The notes under the pieces were generated by a model. That model saw only the letters and a list, made by a program, of their open reading frames with translations. It was not told where the DNA came from and did not search any database. From contig CAZTVN010000008.1 of NCBI GenBank assembly GCA_964617145.1, forward strand, positions 1 through 26,867: DNA of 26,867 nucleotides. Direction: 5' to 3'. The DNA is from CAZTVN01 sp964617145. GTDB taxonomy: Bacteria; Patescibacteriota; Gracilibacteria; UBA1369; JACRIC01. Numbering within the stretch: the stretch's first letter is position 1; each line of letters opens with the position of its first letter. Shown here in pieces: positions 6,535 to 15,425 of this stretch. The position numbers and the translations under genes are program-made.

Positions 6535-8419
6535 GATTTCTCACTTTTTTGGCGTGAGTTTGAATGAACTTTTTTCTTGGAAGAACTTCTGCCCCCATCA
6601 GAGTATCAAAAACCTTATCAGCTCGTTCCGCATCTTCAATGCTCACCTTAAACATCGTCCGCCTCTCAGGATCCATGGTCGTCTCCCAAAGCTGTTCAGG
6701 ATTCATCTCCCCAAGACCTTTATATCGCTGAATAGAAACTTTCTCAGGCGTTTCAAACTCTTTAAGAGATTTCATTTTCTCTTCATCACTGTAAACATAC
6801 ATCATTTTTTTACCAAAATTCAGCTTATAAAGCGGTGGTTGTGCGATATAAAGATTGCCTTTCTCAATAATGGCACGAAAATAACGATAAAACATCGTAA
6901 GAAGAAGTGTTCGAATATGAGCTCCATCGACATCAGCATCAGTCATAATCACAACCCGACCATAACGAAGACGACCGACATCAAAAGTTTCACCAATACC
7001 GACTCCAAGGGCAATAACTAAAGATTTTATCTCAGTATTTAAAAGAATCTTATCCATCCTAGCCTGTTCCACATTGAGAATCTTCCCACGTAAAGGCAAA
7101 ATAGCCTGAAATTCACGATTTCTCCCCTGCTTCGCACTACCTCCTGCACTATCTCCCTCAACAATATAAAGCTCGGTTTGAGCAGAATCTTTACTCGAAC
7201 AATCAGCAAGCTTTCCAGGAAGAGTCATGCCTTCAAGAGCACCTTTTCGAATAACGGTGTCTCTCGCTGCGCGCGCCGCAAGGCGCGCGCGCGCAGCGAG
7301 AGCACATTTAGCAACAATAGATTTACCCTGATTAGGATGCTCTTCAAGATATTCTGCCAAATATTCTGCAAAAACGGCTTCAACAGTTGTTCTCATTTCA
7401 GGATTGCCCAATTTACTTTTCGTTTGTCCTTCAAACTGGGGATTGGGCAATTTCACCGATACAACCGCGGTCAAGCCCTCACGGACATCATCAGAAGTAA
7501 GATTTTCCTCTTTTTCCTTAATAAATTGACTTTTACGGGCATAATTATTAATCGTACGTGTTAAAGCCGAACGAAAACCTGTCAAATGCATTCCTCCTTC
7601 TGTGGTATGGATATTATTCGCAAAAGTAAAAATATGTTCCTGAAAAGTATTACTATACTGAAAAGCCACTTCAATAAGACCGTCATCAGTGTCTTTTTCA
7701 ATATAAACAACGTCACAAACCGCTTCTTTATTATGATTTAAATACAAAACATAAGATTTAATCCCTCCTTCAAAATAAAATCTCGCCTTTTTGTTTGTAC
7801 GTTCATCAAAAATACTGATAGTCACACCTTTCGTAAGATAAGCCTGCTGACGCATTCGATGAATAATAGTGTCATAATCAAAATCAACACTCTCAAAAAT
7901 GCTTTTATCAGGGACAAAAGTAATTTTAGTGCCAGTCTTATCACAGCGTTCCTTTTTTTGAACATCATTGACGGCCTTACTATTTCTATATTCCTGTTCA
8001 TACCGATAACCATCGCGATACACTTCAGCCTTTAGATAAGTCGAAAGAGCATTCACAACAGAAATACCAACACCATGCAAACCTCCAGAAACTTTATACC
8101 CACCTTCTCCGAACTTTCCACCAGCATGAAGCAAAGTAAGGACCGTCTCCAAAGCAGATTTTTTGGTTTTCTCGTGCTTATCAACAGGAATCCCACGACC
8201 ATCATCGACAACAGAAAGACTTAAGTCTGCATGAATACAAACATCAATATTTTTACAATAACCAGCCATCGCCTCATCAATCGAATTATCAACCACTTCC
8301 CAAACAAGATGATGAAGGCCGGCAACATCAGTGGTCCCAATATACATTCCTGGACGCTTCCTAACAGCCTCCAATCCCTCTAAAACCTTAATTTGCGAAG
8401 CACCATATTGTTCTGTCAT
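6524..8419 (-). CDS. gyrB: DNA gyrase subunit B
   Basis: ATPase subunit of DNA gyrase, which with GyrA introduces negative supercoils. 631 residues, the short form without the extra insert of proteobacterial GyrB. The GHKL ATPase domain shows VDNSIDEA (catalytic Glu), DDGRGIP and GLHGVGISVVNALS. The TOPRIM domain shows YIVEGDSAGGSAKQGRNR and MTDADVDGAHI, and the C-terminal region has QRYKGLGEMNPEQLWETTMDP. Near residues 373-387 the Ala/Arg-rich segment AARARLAARAARD is encoded by an almost pure CG palindrome (see separate entry). The ATG has no Shine-Dalgarno sequence. A possible TTGTTA/TAAAAT pair with an 18-base spacer sits so close to the ATG that the transcript could be nearly leaderless; otherwise it is cotranscribed with the upstream FecR-like gene, 49 bases away. 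Confidence 0.97.
   Translation of the reverse strand: MTEQYGASQIKVLEGLEAVRKRPGMYIGTTDVAGLHHLVWEVVDNSIDEAMAGYCKNIDVCIHADLSLSVVDDGRGIPVDKHEKTKKSALETVLTLLHAGGKFGEGGYKVSGGLHGVGISVVNALSTYLKAEVYRDGYRYEQEYRNSKAVNDVQKKERCDKTGTKITFVPDKSIFESVDFDYDTIIHRMRQQAYLTKGVTISIFDERTNKKARFYFEGGIKSYVLYLNHNKEAVCDVVYIEKDTDDGLIEVAFQYSNTFQEHIFTFANNIHTTEGGMHLTGFRSALTRTINNYARKSQFIKEKEENLTSDDVREGLTAVVSVKLPNPQFEGQTKSKLGNPEMRTTVEAVFAEYLAEYLEEHPNQGKSIVAKCALAARARLAARAARDTVIRKGALEGMTLPGKLADCSSKDSAQTELYIVEGDSAGGSAKQGRNREFQAILPLRGKILNVEQARMDKILLNTEIKSLVIALGVGIGETFDVGRLRYGRVVIMTDADVDGAHIRTLLLTMFYRYFRAIIEKGNLYIAQPPLYKLNFGKKMMYVYSDEEKMKSLKEFETPEKVSIQRYKGLGEMNPEQLWETTMDPERRTMFKVSIEDAERADKVFDTLMGAEVLPRKKFIQTHAKKVRNLDI
7260..7302. repeat. 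CG-alternating palindrome within gyrB
   Basis: Left arm CTCTCGCTGCGCGCGCC (7261-7277) and right arm ending GGCGCGCGC...AGCGAGAG (7282-7302) are complementary over 17 bases around a GCAA loop, with one extra CGCG unit in the right arm. It lies in a strongly AT-rich gene and encodes an Ala/Arg stretch in a conserved part of GyrB. Confidence 0.85.
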
Positions 8420-8468
8420 AAGGTCATTTTACGTACACCCAAAGCATGCTAACAAAAAAGAGCAAAAA

Positions 8469-10907
8469 TTACAATCCTCCTAAAATCAAATCATACTCTT
8501 TTTCAGCCTTTTCATACTCTTCCTCCAGAGAAACAAAAAGTGTTTCAAGTTTTTTGGGGGAAGAAATCTCTCGACTGCCCAAACTTGTTTCCACAAAAAT
8601 CTCAGAGGCTAAGGTATTTTTAAGATCATAAACAAAAGAAAAAACAATAGAGTCATTGCTCTGATAAAAAACTCGATTCACGGAAAAACGCTGCAAATCA
8701 TAATCGATAAGGACAATATCTTCCTCTAAAGCCAATATTCCAAAAGTTTTCAAATGCTCAATAAGATCTTGTATCAGAGCTTGTTCTTGTTCATCAGTCA
8801 CCTTCAACACAACTTGTGAGGAATTCTTTATTTGTTCTTCTATTTGAGGTTTAATTCCTTCAATATAACGCTTAAAATTCTGAATATTGACAGCAGCATC
8901 AATACGAAAATCAGCCGAATGTATATCAGAGACGATCTTTTTTTCGCGATCATATTGAGCCTCAAAAGTAAGCCCAGAAAGCTGAATAACGCCTATAACG
9001 AAATGATTGATATCGGTTTGAGCTAAAGGCGAAACACCTCTAATGTAAATATCATATTGAGAAAAATCATCATAAACAACTTTAGTAAAATCTTGAGCCT
9101 TAATGCGTTGAACTGGTTTTTTCGCATTCGGCTCACTTTGTGATTGTGAAAGAATCTTTTCTCGTTCAAGAAAAGCAGCAAAAGATTCTTCGCTATAAAT
9201 GCGGCGATTGGCTTCATATTCAGGGGATCGAAAATATTTCAAGAGCGTGGAAAAATCATCCATTTTGGAACGGAATACCTGATGAACCGCGACATCATAA
9301 GTGCCAGTTGCATCCAAAATCTGGATACTTTTCTCGAGAAGATTTTGAGCAAGTGTGAGAGAAATTTCTGAATTATATGCGCCGTATTTAAAAAGAGTAA
9401 TGAGTTTCTCAAGAATACGAAGACGATTATTAATAAAGGTAAGACGGTTTTCAAAAGCATCAATTTCATTCTCTGAAAGCTCAAGGATAAGATCATCAAA
9501 GATGTTCAAAATCTCAAAAAATTTTACTTCAAGAAAATCGTTCTCCGTAGAAAGTATGCTATAAACAATCTGATATTGATCAAGAAAATCATCTCGAAAA
9601 ATTTCTTTCTCTGTATCAGAAAAATTCGATAAAACTGACATCAAATCAGTTTTGTAATTAAGAAAAGTGCGCGCAGCCTGAAGATTTTTTGAAGAAGCAA
9701 AAAGATCGTACACTTCATTAAGACGATTATTTAACATACTCATAAGAAAAACTTCTTTTTCAGTATCGGGAGTTAAAGCAAGCAGTTGATCAAAAATCTC
9801 ATTTTTTACTTCATAAAGAGGATGTTCGAGACTCAAAGAATGCAGTGGAAGAAAAAAAGAAAAAAGCTTCTCCCCTAAAAGGGAGGAAAAATCTTTTTGA
9901 GAAGGATCATCAAAAAAATGCTGCAATGTTTCAGCAAAAAATTGAATATACAATCGACCTTCTTGAATTTCACCTTGAGCAAATTTGAGTTGAGCTTTCT
10001 TGAGCGGACGTAAAATTTTCTCAATAACAAAATCCGCTTCGTTAGCAGTATCAAAAATAAAAAAAGGCCCAGAAAAATAATAAGCTTTTTCCACTTGATA
10101 CAAAAAAGAATCAGGTTCAAAAGTAGAGACACCTTGTAATTCGATAAATCGATCAAGTGTAGCGTAAAAATCTCGTTTCAAACGAGCGTCTTTATTACGA
10201 TTCAATGAAATCCATTCATCCTTGGAAAGAGTATCACGCGATACCCGATGAAGAAATTCTTTAAGAAGCTTAGAATAACGAAGGCTCGAAAGTTTTGCTG
10301 TTATTTGATCAGATCGAATCTTAAATTCCATCCCCTCGGCAATAGCCATGTGAGTTAAAATATCACCTGAAGGAGAAATAAGTTCTACTTTCGCACTATG
10401 CCTGCTCGCATAAGAACGAATATTCAGAGAATCTAAAGCGACATTTAAAGCTACCTCACGGGCTTCGATACGAACATTATTTTGAAAATTAATGATATAT
10501 TCATCAGGATAATAAAGATTGTTTACCCAAACTTGACCAGAAAGAAGAGAAAAACTCATTCTAAAAAACCCTTTTTCGTTAAAAACAACTTCATCAACGA
10601 CAATCTCTGTTCCACGATCAAGATGAAGAGAGGTTCGTTCATAAAAGACCAAGTAAAGACGACTGGAAATATCAGTTTTAAGATGCATGGATGGGACAAT
10701 CTGGCGTATATCTTGGAATGGTTCAAAAATTTCCCCTTGCCCGATGGAACCTTCTCCATCAATAATAAGAGACTGAACTTGAAAAGCTCCCTCGGCTTTA
10801 TTCCAACTCTCGAGTGTAAGAAAAACAATAAAAAGACTCAAAAGAGCATAAAAGAGATGTCGTAATAATCCTGATCGAAAAGGCGTCCATGCATAGGTTT
10901 CAACCAT
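8469..10907 (-). CDS. Membrane-anchored protein with FecR-like domain
   Basis: An 812-residue protein of unknown role. The N-terminus has one hydrophobic segment at about residues 13-33 (LLRHLFYALLSLFIVFLTLE), which looks like a signal anchor, so most of the protein is likely outside the membrane. Residues ~80-215 resemble a FecR domain: a run of beta strands with SLHLDRGTEIVVDEV, MSFSLLSGQVWVNN, and a later repeat of the strand pattern ending ELISPSGDI...AIAEGMEFKI. The long middle (about 220-600) is helical and charged. The last 200 residues mix strands and helices (IYIRGVSPL, HFVIGVIQLSGLTFEAQYD) and end LILGGL. The gene shares a divergent promoter region with the S41 peptidase gene, suggesting a common envelope role. 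Not a FecR regulator of iron uptake on this evidence. Confidence 0.8.
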   Translation of the reverse strand: MVETYAWTPFRSGLLRHLFYALLSLFIVFLTLESWNKAEGAFQVQSLIIDGEGSIGQGEIFEPFQDIRQIVPSMHLKTDISSRLYLVFYERTSLHLDRGTEIVVDEVVFNEKGFFRMSFSLLSGQVWVNNLYYPDEYIINFQNNVRIEAREVALNVALDSLNIRSYASRHSAKVELISPSGDILTHMAIAEGMEFKIRSDQITAKLSSLRYSKLLKEFLHRVSRDTLSKDEWISLNRNKDARLKRDFYATLDRFIELQGVSTFEPDSFLYQVEKAYYFSGPFFIFDTANEADFVIEKILRPLKKAQLKFAQGEIQEGRLYIQFFAETLQHFFDDPSQKDFSSLLGEKLFSFFLPLHSLSLEHPLYEVKNEIFDQLLALTPDTEKEVFLMSMLNNRLNEVYDLFASSKNLQAARTFLNYKTDLMSVLSNFSDTEKEIFRDDFLDQYQIVYSILSTENDFLEVKFFEILNIFDDLILELSENEIDAFENRLTFINNRLRILEKLITLFKYGAYNSEISLTLAQNLLEKSIQILDATGTYDVAVHQVFRSKMDDFSTLLKYFRSPEYEANRRIYSEESFAAFLEREKILSQSQSEPNAKKPVQRIKAQDFTKVVYDDFSQYDIYIRGVSPLAQTDINHFVIGVIQLSGLTFEAQYDREKKIVSDIHSADFRIDAAVNIQNFKRYIEGIKPQIEEQIKNSSQVVLKVTDEQEQALIQDLIEHLKTFGILALEEDIVLIDYDLQRFSVNRVFYQSNDSIVFSFVYDLKNTLASEIFVETSLGSREISSPKKLETLFVSLEEEYEKAEKEYDLILGGL

Positions 10908-10933
10908 ATTTGCTTCATAGTGTTAATCTATAT

Positions 10934-10962
10934 ATTATACCATCGAAAGACAGAGAAAACAA
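10934..10962 (-). promoter_or_regulatory. Promoter of the FecR-like gene
   Basis: On the minus strand: -35 TTGTTT (10957-10962), a 17-base spacer and a perfect -10 TATAAT (10934-10939). The leader is about 20 bases. It is back-to-back with the promoter of the peptidase gene. Confidence 0.6.
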
Positions 10963-10973
10963 TCAACCTTACG

Positions 10974-11002
10974 TTGAGATAAAAACAAAATTTCGTTACA
11001 AT
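10974..11002 (+). promoter_or_regulatory. Promoter of the S41 peptidase gene
   Basis: -35 TTGAGA (10974-10979), a 17-base spacer and -10 TACAAT (10997-11002). The likely leader is about 20 bases and has no Shine-Dalgarno sequence. Confidence 0.6.
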
Positions 11003-11028
11003 ACCAATACAAAAATTTTTCAACCTCT

Positions 11029-12780
11029 ATGCCTAAAAAATCACAACAATTCATTATAGCTTGTATAGTACTCTTTAGTTTCACAAGCCCAGGAAACACT
11101 TTTGCCATACTCCAAAATCAAACATCATCAGATGAAGCATCACAAGCACTCGAATTTCTTAGAGAAAAAAAGGCGGATTCGGTATCAAAACAAAGTTTTA
11201 ATGAAGAAGATCGAATAACACAGAGCGATCTTATCAACTGGTTATTGCGCTCAGTTGATTTCGAGCCAAACGACACAGAAAAAAAAGCCAAAAGTAAATG
11301 CAGAGATGTCAAAGATATAAACCTCATCCCCTATTTCAATAAAGCTATTGAAGTTGGGTTACTGCATTTAAATGCCACAAAACCAGATTGTAAACCAGAA
11401 AAAACAATTTCAAGGATTGAAGCTCTCAAGTCAACTTTTTTTCTCTACGGCATACCAACACCAAAATTAAACAATGAAAAACTTTCATACAAAGACGTTG
11501 ATATCGATGCATGGTTTTATCCCATTCTTATAAAAAATGAAGAATTGAAACTGATCGGAGCTCAGGAAGATGATTATTTCCGGCCCTATGCCAAAACAAC
11601 AAATATCGAAACAGCTTTATTGCTTTTTCGGGTCTTTAACTACGTTTACAAACAAAACACGGATGAAACTTTAACCGAAACACCAAGCGAAAATGTACTT
11701 TCCGAAATTCCTAAAAGCGAAATTTTTATCGATGTATGGAATAAAATTCTCAACGATTACTATTACAAAAAACAAGATGGTTTCAGTGAAAACGACTTAA
11801 TCTATAATGCTATTCAAGGCCTGATAAAAACGACTTCTGACCCGTTTACTGAATTTTATCCACCAACGACAAAGGAAAATATCACAGAATCACTCAATGA
11901 AGGAGCTTTTGAGGGAATTGGAGCACAGCTTACAATAGAAAATAACAAAATTATCATTATCAGCGTCATAAAAGATGGACCTGCTGAAAAAGAAGGTTTG
12001 AAAGTAAAAGATGAAGTTTTAGAGGTGGATAATAAAAGTATCAAAGATATGGCACTCGAAGATATTGTAGCCCTCATTAAGGGAAGCAAAGGCACCAAAG
12101 TAACTCTGACCATCTATCGAGACTCCGAAAAAAAGCAATTCGATCTCGAAATCACACGGGACGTTATCACTTTAACCTTTGTTGAACCTGAATTACTTTC
12201 TAAAGATATCGGAATGATTTCTATTGCGGTTTTTGGTGAAAATACCGCCGCTGACTTCGTAAGTGCGGTAGAAAATCTGAAAACATTAAAGATAAAAGGT
12301 CTCATTATTGACTTAAGAAATAACCCTGGAGGATATTTAGATAGCGTGCTTCAAATACTCGAACATTTCTTAACCAAAAACAAAGCCCTTGTAGGCGTAA
12401 AATTTTCAAATGGAACCGTGCAAATGTACGTTTCAGAAGGAGAAGGAGAACTCTCGTCAATGCCCATTATGGTGCTGGTAAATGAGGGTTCCGCCTCAGC
12501 TTCAGAAATTATGGCCTCAACACTCAAAGAACATCGAGCGGCAACCATTATAGGAACAACAACATTTGGAAAAGGTACGGTACAAGAACTTGAGGCGTAC
12601 GATGACGGATCAAGTTTCAAGGTCACAGTAGCCGAATGGCTGACTCCAAATCTAAAAAGTATCAATCATGTTGGAGTAAAACCCGATATAACGGTAGAAA
12701 TTTCAAGTGAAGATATTCAAAATTCTCGCGATCCTCAACTCGACCGCGCCATGGAAGAAATTGAGAAGGAGCTTAAGTAA
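11029..12780 (+). CDS. Exported S41 C-terminal processing peptidase with SLH-like modules
   Basis: A 583-residue exported serine protease of the CtpA/Tsp type. Residues 1-26 form a signal peptide ending NTFA. Residues ~60-215 hold two SLH-like modules (IPYFNKAIEVGLLHLN... with ISRIEALKS, and YKDVDIDAWFYPILIKNEEL... with TTNIETALLLF), which commonly bind cell-wall polymers. A PDZ domain follows (~291-366, GIGAQLTIENNKIIIISVIK then GPAEKEGLKVKDEVLEVD). The catalytic core shows LRNNPGGYLDSV, GSASASEIMAS and TFGKGTVQE. Ser490 and Lys515 are 25 residues apart, the same spacing as the known Ser-Lys dyad. The stop codon sits in the first bases of a long palindrome shared with the convergent VirB4-like gene. 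Substrates cannot be read from the sequence. Confidence 0.9.
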   Translation: MPKKSQQFIIACIVLFSFTSPGNTFAILQNQTSSDEASQALEFLREKKADSVSKQSFNEEDRITQSDLINWLLRSVDFEPNDTEKKAKSKCRDVKDINLIPYFNKAIEVGLLHLNATKPDCKPEKTISRIEALKSTFFLYGIPTPKLNNEKLSYKDVDIDAWFYPILIKNEELKLIGAQEDDYFRPYAKTTNIETALLLFRVFNYVYKQNTDETLTETPSENVLSEIPKSEIFIDVWNKILNDYYYKKQDGFSENDLIYNAIQGLIKTTSDPFTEFYPPTTKENITESLNEGAFEGIGAQLTIENNKIIIISVIKDGPAEKEGLKVKDEVLEVDNKSIKDMALEDIVALIKGSKGTKVTLTIYRDSEKKQFDLEITRDVITLTFVEPELLSKDIGMISIAVFGENTAADFVSAVENLKTLKIKGLIIDLRNNPGGYLDSVLQILEHFLTKNKALVGVKFSNGTVQMYVSEGEGELSSMPIMVLVNEGSASASEIMASTLKEHRAATIIGTTTFGKGTVQELEAYDDGSSFKVTVAEWLTPNLKSINHVGVKPDITVEISSEDIQNSRDPQLDRAMEEIEKELK

Positions 12781-13026
12781 AGGAGCTTATTGCTTGAGTA
12801 AATGCGATCATTGAAGGATAATTGCAGAAGGAGCGAAAATTTTTAAAGAAAACAATAGAGGTTCTTTGGATTTCGCAGTGCGATGAGTCGCTCGTTAAAA
12901 AATGCAAAATTACGGTTTTGCATTTTTAGAGCGAAGAATCGGACTGCGAACCAAAGGTTCTCGTGTTTTCGTAAAAATCTTCGCTCCTTCTGCAATTCCT
13001 CCAAAAATTTACTCGCTCCCTTTACT
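12776..13026. repeat. Palindrome of about 250 bp between convergent genes
   Basis: Both ends read AGTAAAGG(G)AGC inward. Within the arms AATTGCAGAAGGAGCGAA, ATTTTTA-AGAAAAC, GAG-GTTCTTTGG and TTCGCAGT-CGAT pair with their reverse complements. The centre is a perfect 12-bp stem AAAAATGCAAAA (12898-12909) with TTTTGCATTTTT (12916-12927). The left arm has a few extra bases. The TAA stop codons of both flanking genes lie in the ends. It probably works as a bidirectional terminator and may be a MITE; I found no clear target duplication. AAGGAGCTTA is duplicated at 12766-12775 and 12780-12789. Confidence 0.8.
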
Positions 13027-15220
13027 CCGCCTCAAAATTCTCCACCTTGCTTCTTTGCCGAAGAAGCTCTTCAGGATTTGTCGTAACAAGTTTATCTTCA
13101 TTATACGATGCAATGACTTGAATCGCGACATGTCTCTGTCCCGCAAAGAAAAGCCCCTGACCAATACCACTATTTAAAAGCAAATACGTTTCTCCCTCCG
13201 TAAGATTAAATATTTTTGATAGAGGTTCAATAGCCGAAGGAGATTGTTTCAAAAGAAGCTGCAAAGAAGAATTGGTAATAATCGGTTTTCCATGGTCGCT
13301 TCGCAAAAAATCTTCCACATCCTGCGTAATCGTGGTAATACCAAGATAATATTTTCGAGCTCGTTTCACCAAACCATACAAAAATTGAGCAGAATCTTGA
13401 TGTTGCATCATGGTCCATGCCTCATCAATGATAAGAATACGTTTTTTTAAAGAGCTCCGAATACGATTCCAGATATAGTGAAGGATAATATACATAGCAA
13501 TAGGCCTTAAGATATCTTCAAGATCACGAATACAAAAAACCATAAGGCCCGTTTGAAGATCGATATTCGTCGGTTTATTGAAGACCCCTGCAAACGTTCC
13601 ACGAGTATATTTTTGAAGACGCTGAGCGAGATTTTGCGCTCCTTCCATACCAGAAAGAACATCATAAAAATCTTCCATTGTTGGAACTTCATACACAGAA
13701 GGATCAGGAGATTCCATAGTAATTCCTTTTAACCCATAGGTATCAATAAGTGCTTTATCGAGAAGCGCTTCTTCGGCTGTAGTCATATCACCAAGCATAA
13801 GTTTCATAAGTCCATTAATGATAATAATATTTGATCGAAGAAGATCCCCTGGCTTTGATTCATCATCTTTAAGTGGAGGAGGAAGATCAAAAGGATTGAT
13901 GCGGCGATCAGAATTTAAAGAAACTCGAAGGTAGGTTCCTCCAACAACTTCCGTTAAAGCCTGATATTCATTTTCTGGATCGATAATAATAACATCCGTG
14001 CCAAACATGAGTGATCGAAGAACCTCCAATTTCACGGCATACGACTTCCCTGCCCCAGATTTCGCCAAAACCACAGAATTCGCATTTTCCAGAGAAAAAC
14101 GATCAAAAATAATAAGACTGTCATTGTGACGATTGAGACCATACAAAACGCCTTCATTGGAAGTAAGATCAGCAGAACTAAAAGGAAAAGTCGAAGAAAG
14201 CGGGCCGGTGTTCATATTACGAATAACATCAAGTTCATCCAAACAAATAGGCAAAGTGGAATGAAATCCGTGTTCCGACTGCAAATAAGCACGTTTGGTA
14301 AGAACAAGTTTTCCTCCAAGCAAACCTTCAAGTTGTTTCGCTATTTTTTGGAGCTGTTTTTCGTCTTCATGATAAATCGTGAAATACAAAGCAAACTGGA
14401 AAAATCGTTCTTCACCACGTTGAAGTTTGGTGCGAAGCTCTTCAGCATCCTGATAAGCGGTTTCAAGTCCTGGATCGCGCACCTGACCTTTATCTTGCAT
14501 CATGTGCATGGAAGCGCCCATTTGGGCAACTTTTTTTCGCAAAATACGCATAATCCGAGCCGATTCCATCGGATAAATAAACTGAGCAATATCCATGGAA
14601 ACATCGAAATTAATAACAGGAGAAAGCCAATTCGCGTCAATATAGCGAGGATAAGCAAAAACATAAAAACTCATGGCATAAATAGAATCAATGCGCAAAC
14701 GATCTGAAGCAATATCCATAGACGAAGGAGCGATCAAATCACGAATAGAAGCCAAACCTTCCTGAAAGCGTTTTTCCGCCTCAAGAAGTTCTTGCCGATC
14801 TTTGGAAGAAAGTTTCTCGCTGCCATTAAAATCAGGTTTTTCAGTAATTTCAATATCATCGAGCTTTGGTTTATTCGATTGCAATGGATCTTCTCCATTT
14901 TTAGGATGAAGATGAGAATGCCCCAACTGCCAGCGTTTGCGAAAAGGGCCAAGAACCCGATCGATCCAAGTAACATGTTTATTTTCCAATTCTTGAGCGC
15001 GATTTTCAGCTTCCTCAATGGCACGCTGTTTTTTTTCAAATAATTCATCAATCTGAGCATTGTCGTGGGCCTCAGCCATCTCAGTTTGCACGGTAGCCGA
15101 TTCATTTTGATTGCCTTCAGTTTCAGAGTTAGGCGCTGTTTGAGACAAAGATTTTTTCAAAACCTCTGCATTGTGCACATCGCTAGTATTTTCCTCATTT
15201 TTTATTTTTGTTTTTGACAT
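13022..15220 (-). CDS. VirB4/TraE-family type IV secretion ATPase
   Basis: A 732-residue ATPase of the kind that powers type IV secretion and related machines. Residues 1-~170 are charged and low-complexity, with a long Glu-rich helix around ELFEKKQRAIEEAENRAQEL. A VirB4 N-terminal domain follows (SIYAMSFYVFAYPRYIDANW, FFQFALYFTIYHEDEKQLQK). The RecA-like motor has Walker A AKSGAGKSY (about 385-393), IIIDPENEYQAL, INPFDLP, Walker B RILIIDEAWT (about 593-602), TITQDVEDFL and the tail TNSSLQLLLKQ. The start at 15220 (MSKTKIKNEE) is chosen because it follows a near-consensus promoter at the right distance; the same frame is open 14 codons further upstream, where the bases form the promoter's -10 region. 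No other secretion genes lie nearby. Confidence 0.88.
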   Translation of the reverse strand: MSKTKIKNEENTSDVHNAEVLKKSLSQTAPNSETEGNQNESATVQTEMAEAHDNAQIDELFEKKQRAIEEAENRAQELENKHVTWIDRVLGPFRKRWQLGHSHLHPKNGEDPLQSNKPKLDDIEITEKPDFNGSEKLSSKDRQELLEAEKRFQEGLASIRDLIAPSSMDIASDRLRIDSIYAMSFYVFAYPRYIDANWLSPVINFDVSMDIAQFIYPMESARIMRILRKKVAQMGASMHMMQDKGQVRDPGLETAYQDAEELRTKLQRGEERFFQFALYFTIYHEDEKQLQKIAKQLEGLLGGKLVLTKRAYLQSEHGFHSTLPICLDELDVIRNMNTGPLSSTFPFSSADLTSNEGVLYGLNRHNDSLIIFDRFSLENANSVVLAKSGAGKSYAVKLEVLRSLMFGTDVIIIDPENEYQALTEVVGGTYLRVSLNSDRRINPFDLPPPLKDDESKPGDLLRSNIIIINGLMKLMLGDMTTAEEALLDKALIDTYGLKGITMESPDPSVYEVPTMEDFYDVLSGMEGAQNLAQRLQKYTRGTFAGVFNKPTNIDLQTGLMVFCIRDLEDILRPIAMYIILHYIWNRIRSSLKKRILIIDEAWTMMQHQDSAQFLYGLVKRARKYYLGITTITQDVEDFLRSDHGKPIITNSSLQLLLKQSPSAIEPLSKIFNLTEGETYLLLNSGIGQGLFFAGQRHVAIQVIASYNEDKLVTTNPEELLRQRSKVENFEAE

Positions 15221-15244
15221 TTTTGATCTTAAATATTTCTTATT

Positions 15245-15273
15245 ATTATACCAAATTATCATATTTTCTTCAA
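15245..15273 (-). promoter_or_regulatory. Promoter of the VirB4-like gene
   Basis: On the minus strand: -35 TTGAAG (15268-15273), a 17-base spacer and a perfect -10 TATAAT (15245-15250). The leader would be about 18 bases, which supports the 15220 start. Confidence 0.65.
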
Positions 15274-15304
15274 GGAAGATAAGCTCTCACTCATTTTCTC
15301 GTGA

Positions 15305-15351
15305 TTTTTTCGAATCTTTATGGTATCTTCTCGGTTGATGAGATTCAAAAA
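15305..15351 (+). promoter_or_regulatory. Possible leader hairpin upstream of gyrA
   Basis: TTTTTTCGAATC (15305-15316) can pair with GATTCAAAAAA (15342-15352), with one bulged base, around a 25-base loop. It lies between the divergent VirB4-like promoter and the very AT-rich stretch before gyrA (15379-15402), which has TATATT and TATAAA but no matching -35 box. Function unknown. Confidence 0.3.
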
Positions 15352-15425
15352 AGAGATCATTCTAAGTGAGCAAGAAGAGTATATTATAAATAAATTATAA
15401 ATTTTGTCAATAAAACTTTCCCCCT

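Noticed and set aside
10980..11005. AAATTTCGTTACAA before the S41 gene, shared with the terminal repeats (14 bases)
   Set aside because: It coincides with the spacer and -10 of a good promoter and the similarity stops after that; chance in AT-rich DNA is likely.
15221..15262. Upstream start giving a 746-residue VirB4-like protein
   Set aside because: The added codons overlap the -10 box of a near-consensus promoter, so they are unlikely to be transcribed in full.
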